Assembly (NCBI GenBank): GCA_029962745.1
Contig: CM057169.1
Coordinates: 18,850,156 to 18,914,155, forward strand
From: Echinometra lucunter
Taxonomy: Eukaryota; Echinodermata; Echinoidea; Camarodonta; Echinometridae
Reading direction: 5' to 3'
Length of the DNA stretch: 64,000 nucleotides
Under the pieces are notes generated by a model. It ran no database searches. It saw only the letters and a program-made list of their open reading frames with translations, and was not told the origin of the DNA. Positions 56,385 to 64,000 of the stretch are shown here, piece after piece; positions within the stretch are counted from its first letter, which is position 1; every line of letters starts with the position of its first letter. Both the position numbers and the translations under genes were made by a program.

Positions 56385-56720
56385 CATTGTTCCGAAGGTT
56401 CGTTTATTCCAAAGGTTCGTTATTTCGAAGGTTCGTTAGTCCCAAAATGATATAAGGTTCGTTAGTTGGTTAGTTATTTTCGGACTAACGAACCTTCGGA
56501 ATAACGAACCGTATTCCATTTTCGGATTAACGAACCTTCGGAATAACGAACCTTATTTCATTTTCGGACTAACGAACCTTCGGAATAATGCCACAATGTT
56601 CGGATTGTCAAACCCTTTTTCATTTTCGGATTAACGAACATCTGGGTATATGCAATTTGCGTGTTTCAGAAAAACGAACCTTCATATTAATGAAGCTTCG
56701 GAATAACGAACATCACCCAT
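56385..56720. repeat. Self-complementary TTCGGAATAACGAACC satellite
   Basis: Begins with TTCCGAAGGTTCGTT repeats and ends with CTTCGGAATAACGAAC repeats; in between the unit CGAACCTTCGGAATAACGAA alternates with TTTCATTTTCGGACTAACGA. The two halves are reverse complements overall, so the tract can fold into one long hairpin. Related copy at 40915-41180. Confidence 0.85.
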
Positions 56721-57313
56721 TTTCGCATGGCTTATTTCAACTTGAATGTTAGAGCCCTTGCTCTCCGCAGATAATTTTCACTAGTGAGTACTGATCTAAT
56801 CACACACACTTCAAATACATTTTTCCCCAGCAAAAACTATTGCCATAATTCTTGTCATAACTACATATATATACAACAATGGATGACTTGGATGTGAGTA
56901 TAAATGTATTATATCTGTCATGGTTATATTTTATACAGCTTAAAAGAGAATGTTTTAAGGTTTATAGCAGATACATAAGAGCATTATCCTTCTAATTGAT
57001 GACAAAAATAATACTGGAACATCAGAGCATTATCCTTCTCATTGATGACAAAATTAATACTGGAAATACACCCCGGGTGTCAGGAAGAGGGGGGAAGCCT
57101 ATCAAACATTTAAATGCCATACTACATGTAGTTGGAACTGTTGGATAGATTGCGATTGTAATCTCTTTATTCATGAAAGATAAAGAGTATTACACCATAA
57201 TCTTTTTTTTGTTTGTTTCTATGCTATACAAATACCTTCTGTGCCATTGTGCACACCTCTGAAAGTTTTGGGTTTTTTTTTTACACCCAAAACATTACCT
57301 TTCATTTACATTT

Positions 57314-57655
57314 ATGGGGTGTTCAGGCGACATGTCCCCGCGACAAATCCCCGCAACATTTTTAGTGTTCAGATATGCCGCGACATTGTGGCCCCACTTA
57401 TGTTAATGAACACGTATTAATGCGGCAACTTCCAAATAAAAGAATAAAAGAAACTTTGTCAAAACTTGCGCAGACAAACTCATGACATCATATTTTGCGC
57501 TAGCTTATAGGACTTTGATTGGTGCGCATCTTTTTTGCAGCCAGGCTGCAAAAAAATGTGTCCTGCCTCGGCAACATTTTTTTGTCCCCTCATACCCCAC
57601 TGACTTGTACACTAAAATGCATGTCGCCTCATACATGTATCTGAACACCCCTTTA
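57314..57655. mobile_element. Probable MITE (GGGGTGTTCAG ends)
   Basis: Left GGGGTGTTCAGGCGACATGT; right ACATGTATCTGAACACCCC, complementary at the tips. A further GACATG copy and GCAACATTTTT repeats lie inside. About 340 bp, no coding capacity. Confidence 0.6.
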
Positions 57656-57659
57656 AAGT

Positions 57660-59260
57660 AACACATATATAGAGTTGTACATGTTATCAAAGTGGTAATC
57701 ATTTTGGAGCAGCATATTATTAGGAGTATTTTTTCTGCATCATATCTGAAACATCCTTAAAAAAAAGTACAATGGCATGGATCCAAGTCCATCATAAAAG
57801 AATTTTTACTAGACCTACTTCCCCCAAATGCACACACAGAAATGTATCTTGTACTTTGCACTTTATCCCACTTTCAAACAGAAACACTTAATACACAGTT
57901 TTCCAAACATATCATAGAGAGAATATGTCCCAATAAAATTGCTTGCCACATGTGCCTAAACATCTACATCCTTCCAGTCATTTACACTTTTAACATTCTT
58001 GATATGAAAAGACATACATGTACTACATTGATATTAAAGAGATTCTCTTCACCAAATATATCAATATTTACTTTATCTACAACACACACACATGCAAATG
58101 GATTGGAAATGCATGTACTATTACCTGATATGAGATTTGGAACTGAAGAAGTAATATAGCCACAAATACCATACTTAACATACAGTGGGCTGCAGAAAGT
58201 ATTAGGTATCTGCTGGAAGTCATATACTTGTCTGTTCATATAGTTAAAGCCAGGCCCCTAAAGCTCCACCATTTTGTCCAAATTCACTAGAAGGCCCACC
58301 TAAGCACCATCAATATTCATGATCAAAAATGAATAATGCATTTTGTAAGACGCTTCCAATGAGTAGCGTGTGTTTGTGCACATTTGGAAACATTACACCC
58401 ATGCCGCAATAACCGCATGCCCAATAAATGCGCAACCGATGGGCAAAAAACGCGCATTAAATCAAAGTGTCACAATAAAACTGATACACACAATAGATAT
58501 GAATAATGCAACAGTGTTATCGATATCATGGCGATAACAGGCAGTGATGGAGTCGAGGTTGGCAGTTCCAAGTCACGAGGCCGCTGCATTAAAAAAATTC
58601 TCCCACAGACTTTGTACACGTGACTCTGACCAAGGCTGAGGCCAAGGCCAAGGCCGCGAAAATGTGGCCTCGACTCCATCCCTGATAACGGGTGCTTATC
58701 GGCCCTTTCAAATGATCCAAAAGAGGCTGGGCCCAATGCCATTCATGTAATGATATCCGCGTGTGCTGCTTTTCGTCTAGTAAATTTATTATATGTCTAC
58801 GGTTAAAGCCCAAATGGCTCTGGGAAGATTTGTGTGTGGTTTTACATGACCATTAGAGAACCAGCCAATTCCAAGCCTGCAATATACAGTCAAACCTACG
58901 TTAGCAACCACCTGTACAGAAAGACCGCCTCTATAAAGACCACAATTTCCGTTTCCACTGAACAGTGCTTTTCCCTAAAATGTGTATTAGACGAATCTGT
59001 ACATGAAGACCATGTGTTCATAAAGGCTGTTTTTTCTCTTCTTTGAGCAGTCTTTCCATACAAGTTTAACTGCAGTCATTATAATACTAAAGTAACTTTG
59101 ACTACCACATCTCAAAATACCTGCTCTCCCTAACTTTAACTACCACAAGTAATATACCTGCTTTCCTGCTAACTACCTTCTGTGCCTAACTACAAAAATA
59201 GCATTCTATTAGCTGACCTACCCCTACTAAATTAGACTAATCCCTGGCAAATAATGTTGG
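57660..59260. other. Downstream of the carbonic anhydrase gene; no other gene
   Basis: No additional coding exon was recognised. A short inverted GGCCTTGGCCTTGGCC-like patch near 58640 and an AGGTTGGCAG/CGAGGCC segment near 58555 are low-complexity features. Confidence 0.35.
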
Positions 59261-62095
59261 TTAACTGTTCCGTAGCTGGAAGATGTAGTGTGAGAGGCTG
59301 CCGATGTCGGACGTGGGAAGGAAATCGAAGCGGCGCTGCGACTGCTTGAATACATACATGTCGCCTGTGAAGGTGTCGTAGAATGTGGCGTGGAGCCGGA
59401 TTTGGTCCGTTTCCATTCTTTTACCGATGAAGTCGTAGGACTGGAGATGCTCCAGTTGCTGGAGGACATTGATCTGAAGGGATGGAGATCAAGAATGAAA
59501 GGCAACATTGGTGATATGAAAGGATCAAACCATAGAGGAGCACACAGAAAATCGGAGTAACGGTACCCTGCAAACTTCATTAAAAAAATTGCATCCTCCC
59601 AATCCTCCTCCACTCCCATACCCCTTCCCCACCACCACCACCCCCAATATTATTCCCCTTTTTCTACTCCTATAAAAATTGAAAATCACAAGGGCATAAT
59701 TATGAGAGGACTTCTGAACTTTGGTCTAAAAAGAAATATATCGTTATCCACTTCCTATAGTAATGTAAACATGACTGCAGTTCAAGTTTGTGTGACTAGT
59801 TTTGTTTTTTTCAATGATATGAGAAATTGCTTACCTATGCATAATGACAATATATCTCTACTAGCATATAAGTGTGTGAGAAGAACTACAGAAATGTGAC
59901 TTTCCAAAAGGTAACACTGAAGGTAGCCATACACATGAAAATACTTATATTTCAGTGATCCTTTTGCTTTCAGAAAAGTATACATATTATGAAAAAAGGA
60001 AACTGCAGTTTGACAACAACAAAATTATCGAAGTATCTAACAGTCCAGAAAATTGGAGACACTTAGTCATTCCAAATTGTTAATCTTCTATCAAATAAGA
60101 TGAATGCATACAAAACTGCATGAAAGCCCAATGAAAATGTGAATTTTTTTTGCCATGCAGTGTAACTGACCGCAAAAGTTTAATTTAGCAGCCTAAGCAA
60201 CCATTTTGGTTACCTGATTGGCAACAACATTAAAAGAGTCTAAAGCCCACCGCACACTATACGATCCGTCTGCAATCCGATTTTGGAAAATTTTGTTATA
60301 GCATTTGATATGAACATTCATACAGTTAAATTCTTATTGATCAAAGTTCTGAATAGTCGTATCAATACTAAAATCAAAATTCCGGGCTATTGCGAGCCTC
60401 CCTGTAGGAATAAAAGCGAATACAGGTTCGTAGTGACGTTGTAGCAATCTTGCGATCGGCTACATTTTGAAGCCTATTTGGCCTTTACTCCTACCACAAG
60501 GCTTATGGTTATCAAAATTTTGATTTTAGAATTCCTGTTATTATTCCGAACTGCAAATAAGATAATTTTACTTGTTTAAGCTTTCATACTGAATGCAAAA
60601 TTCCATTTGTTTGAAAATCGGTCGCAGTCGGATTGTATATAGTGTGCAGTGGGCTTAAGCCAGAAGCCTGTGTACCTGTGCCAGTTTATCTGTCTTGCTG
60701 AGTTTATTGTCATCATCTATAACTGCTGAAAGCTTGGCCCCTTTCCTCCCTCCTCCCTCGTATGTCACCTCCTCCGCTGGATTCACTATGTGCTTCTCAT
60801 ACTTCTCTAGGGCAGGGGTTCCGTATGCGTGGAGCCAGTTGTTCGTGAGATCCAGAGAGTGCTGGGAGCCGGAGCCGACGTGGCCAGTCGGTTTGGAGAC
60901 AGGAAGATTCCGCAATGCCTCTCCAGCCTGTGTTGTGGTTATCGGAGATATTGGGAGCAATTTGTGTTGGGGGGATGCATGTCATTCCATTTTCAAAGCG
61001 TCTTGCGCTAATTAGAAATATATTAGCGTTGAAATCTTTAGTCTACAAAGCTAGATAATAACCTACGGTAATAAATTGCGCCACTACTGCTTTTCAAATG
61101 GGCACACAACTTTATAATTTGATTTTAAACATGACACTGGTAATACTGCATTGTCCAATTGTCTCCAAACTTTTGTCAAATAACCTAAACCATCTACAGT
61201 GTATTAAAATTCACCAGAAATGAAAATCTTTAGAAGACAGACTCTTTTAAAGATAAACTGGAGTTCTGGTCATGCGATCATAATGTGAAAGAAACTGTTC
61301 CAAAGCAACTGGGAGAGTTAGATCAATTGTGTAAAAACACAGGTGTCTAGAGAGAGATTTGGAGATTATTAAATTGATAAGAAAATTCACTTACCTTCCC
61401 CCAAAGGGTACTTGCACTGCACAATGAATTGAGTATATGGGACCCTACACAAATCTAGCATGAATATTACCCCTGAACTTTTCAGCTTTTTCTTGTCATA
61501 TTTCTAACATGAGGGCATAAATAGCAATCCTTTCTAGGGGACATATTTACTATATGATATTCTTCCTAAGTGACATGGAAGGAATTTATAGGAAAGCACA
61601 TAAATTATTTTTCATCTTTCCCAGAACTCAAGCTTCTCTTTAACTTGTACAGCTAAGCTCTATACAATCAGCACACAAATCATTGGGTACTGAAACTATT
61701 GTGTCCAGCAGATCATCTTTCCTCTACCACCCTGAATTTGTTTCCTGCATTTCATCCACACGCGTACATGTATGTTTTGCCTGTAACAGGTTTATCTACA
61801 ATGGTTCATCGCATCATGTCAGAATGAGCATGTCAAAACCTACCCTGCAGTCTGTATGACCACACACTATCACATCAGGAATAGCCATCTTCTGGATGGC
61901 CAGCTGAAGTCCAGCCATTTCGCCACTGGGGAAGACAGGGGCTTCCGACCCCCCTGTTGAGGGGGCTTCGCATTTACAGGAATGAGGAACAAAGTTCCCA
62001 GGATTACGGATGATCAGCAGCTCACCAAGATCTGCCTTGAAGATGCGGGATGGGAAGAGACGGCCATCCATGCAGGTCACTAGTACAGCTAGAGG
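59261..62095 (-). CDS. Beta-class carbonic anhydrase, last three exons (N-terminal exon missing)
   Basis: A zinc enzyme interconverting CO2 and bicarbonate; the beta class occurs in bacteria, plants and invertebrates but not vertebrates. Exons 62095-61844, 60927-60676 and 59473-59261 (TAA) join in phase 0 to 238 residues. Exon A has the zinc/dyad motif VTCMDGR (Cys ligand plus Asp-Arg), then RNPGNFVP and VIVCGHTDCR with His and Cys ligands, so the full zinc site is present. Exon B carries the dimer-arm helices (LTNNWLHAYGTPALEKYEKH, DKLAQ). Exon C has INVLQQLEHLQSYDFI and LHATFYDTFTGDMYVFKQS, the terminal strands typical of insect and nematode enzymes. Family length of about 255-275 residues implies one missing first exon of 20-40 codons, probably beyond 64000. 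A Harbinger-like MITE begins 18 bp past the exon B donor. Confidence 0.9.
60244..60655. mobile_element. Family F3 Harbinger-like MITE, copy 2 (carbonic anhydrase intron)
   Basis: 412 bp flanked by TAA at 60241-60243 and 60656-60658, ends AGCCCACCGCACACTATA and, complemented, AGCCCACTGCACACTATA. It aligns with both ends of copy 1 at 36634-37328, which has about 280 bp of extra interior. Confidence 0.85.
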
Positions 62096-62623
62096 CTATA
62101 AAGAAATAAGAAAATAGGACTTTTAAAAAAATTGCGTGAATGTGGGTATGAAAAAAAAGGACCTACATGCAGGAGAGGGAAAACTGACCAATCCCAAGGA
62201 AGAGTCGAAGAGATAAAACAGAAATGAAGAATGGGAAAAGAGAATAGAAAGCGGACAATTTTCATACATGGACATGATGATTATACTAATTACAGAAAAA
62301 ATGAAGAACAGAGAAAATCATGAATAGAAAGAAAACTTTCTGACGTTGGTGTACATTTAGAAAATTTTAACCCAGTCCCTAAAGAATTTCTGAATTCCCC
62401 CAAAGATTAAATACAGGAACCACCCAGTTCCAGTAGAGAATGGGTTAAATCAATTTCGAAATTTTATGCAAACATAATGACATCTGTCATCTATGAGACC
62501 TTACATCTTCCTGTTTTGTCAAAAAACAAAAAACTACCAGGGCTCTGTGTTATTAAGAGGAAGGAAGCTGTCCACTGTGATCTGCACGTAATGGCAAAGT
62601 TCAGCCATTTCTGTGTCAGATTC

Positions 62624-62892
62624 CACTATGAACATGGCGGACAAAGAAAGCGGACAAAATAAACAACCTCTCATTCTACCCTTCACAATGGTTCTGGTAG
62701 TCAAAAGAACATCCCTTCACAGCTATTATGTTTAATCATGTAGTTCCAGGTGAATATGCATGTGACACCTGTTCCACATATTTTAGACAATAGCAGTGAA
62801 GGGATGTTCTTTTGACTACCAGAACCATTGTGAAGGGTAGAATGAGGGGTTGTTTATTTTGTCCGCTTTCTTTGTCCGTCATGTTCATAGTG
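62624..62892. mobile_element. CACTA-like palindromic MITE
   Basis: 269 bp flanked by TTC at 62621-62623 and 62893-62895. Both ends are CACTATGAACATG followed by CGGACAAAGAAAGCGGAC, and the inverted arms extend about 105 bp each (to GAACATCCCTTCACAGCTAT) around an AT-rich centre. CACTA tips plus a 3-bp duplication match CACTA/EnSpm transposons. A one-armed copy is at 41208-41354. Confidence 0.8.
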
Positions 62893-62895
62893 TTC

Positions 62896-64000
62896 TTGGC
62901 CAACTGCAGAGTAAAATTTAGACGTGATGTGTAATTAATCAATTCAAAGAGAAGTTCCTCCTTTGACATTTTTAAAAATTGTGTTCTGCAAAGTTGTTAA
63001 GATCAAAAGCATTACCATGGCAACTACTATACAACGCACATTAATTCTCCTTTGAATTAGTACAGGTACCTCAATTTACAAAGTACAAAATATGTATCAT
63101 GTCGCACAGTGATATTAAACTGTTCAGATTCATATACATTTAAATCCTGCTTCAAAAGTACACAGGCCCATTATGAACCAAAATAAAATCACACTTAAAA
63201 TAACAAGAAAATTAAAAGAAGAATGATGTCACATACACCGTCAGGTCCGCTGAGCTTTACTTCTTACAGACGACCAACAGGACATGTTACATGTAGGTAG
63301 CATCACACTTTACATGTTTACTGACACCTGTAAATTTTGGCGTTTATTTTTCAAACTACACTCTACAGTCATCATTTATTTATCGCAGCTTACTTTTTAC
63401 ACTATAAAATATTCTCTTTAAAAAACCTGCAAAAAACCAAACTAATGTTATTCAATACATCACTTGACCCTGTCTTGAAACTAACCTGTCGAATATACAT
63501 CGCATCTGGTACTGTACTAAACTGCTTCAAAACATGAAGAGTCTCTCACGATTCTCTAATTTAATCTCTCAAAACAACAGTGAAGTTATAAGATGACCTT
63601 CTAAACTACTGCTACAGTGCAAACTACCACATGTACATGTCAAATACAAGTACATTTTATGCAACTACTGCACATGTATGCCACACATGTCAGGTCAATT
63701 GGAATATGTTTAAAATGCATTTTAAAAGTACCAGTACCTTCTACACGTACATAACGCATTGAAGTGTACCAGCACAAAATAGAGGGGGAGGAGAAAAAAG
63801 TCTCAGGAAGCAATAAGAAATTAAATTTGACTATTAAAGGAAGTCTCATAAAATCTCACTAATTCAACTCACGGTTTCAGAGGTAAATTGGAGTGCAAAT
63901 ATCTACCAATCAAATTTGAAACAAAATAAATACCAAGCTGGGCTAAAAGCAAGAAAAGTTGATGATCTTAATGGATGGTATATACCAGGGTAGTCCTACA
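62896..64000. other. AT-rich region upstream of carbonic anhydrase exon A; no exon recognised
   Basis: Expected to be intron or 5' flank of the beta-carbonic anhydrase gene. No frame resembling the N-terminal helix of the family was found. Confidence 0.35.

Noticed and set aside
62736..62969. Frame with TDKESGQNKQPLILPF shared by 41102-41404
   Set aside because: The similarity is due to the shared CACTA-like MITE arm and not to a protein family.

Overview
The window is eukaryotic, AT-rich genomic DNA with split genes (short exons, GT-AG introns of a few hundred bases to several kb), tRNA-derived SINEs ending in (ATT)n, many short inverted-repeat transposons and two 500-base N gaps. The gene set (a CENP-I orthologue, a vertebrate-like LRRC63 gene, an AADAC/NCEH1-type esterase and an animal beta-carbonic anhydrase), a SURL/Steamer-like LTR element and self-complementary TTCGGAATAACGAACC satellites suggest an invertebrate deuterostome, most likely an echinoderm such as a sea urchin. 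The species is inference; the gene identities rest on exon-by-exon translation.

Layout. 1-14.5 kb, minus strand: the first ten coding exons of CENP-I (start codon at 14466, continuing past position 1). Intron 2 holds a complete, apparently very young Ty3/gypsy LTR retrotransposon (7611-12787) with two identical 191-bp LTRs, a 5-bp target duplication and one unbroken 1323-codon gag-pol frame, in the same orientation as the gene. 14.5-23 kb: no intact gene; a SINE, a broken RecQ-like helicase fragment, a GC-rich element with 8-bp target duplications, strong hairpins, G/C-tract repeats and a gap. 23.1-31.0 kb, minus strand: a non-LTR retrotransposon with an intact 1180-residue endonuclease/reverse transcriptase (ORF2), a decayed esterase-bearing ORF1 and, between them, a degenerate tandem repeat of about 1.1 kb. 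31-34.4 kb: repeats, a 54-bp minisatellite and a second gap. 34.4-42.2 kb, plus strand: ten exons to the stop codon of an LRRC63-like leucine-rich-repeat gene. 45.9-51.1 kb, minus strand: a complete five-exon membrane-anchored esterase gene with a partial tandem duplication of its last exon. 51.2-59.2 kb: intergenic, with nested TTAA elements, a SINE and a satellite. 59.3-62.1 kb, minus strand: the last three exons of a beta-carbonic anhydrase.

The four host genes have unrelated roles (kinetochore, unknown LRR protein, lipid/ester hydrolysis, CO2 hydration), so the window is not a functional cluster. The coherent story is in the mobile DNA: at least ten short-transposon families with recognisable target duplications (TTAA, TAA, TTC, 6 bp, 8 bp), one case of an element nested in a relative, one family carrying three perfect CRE octamers, and two retrotransposons with intact enzymatic frames.
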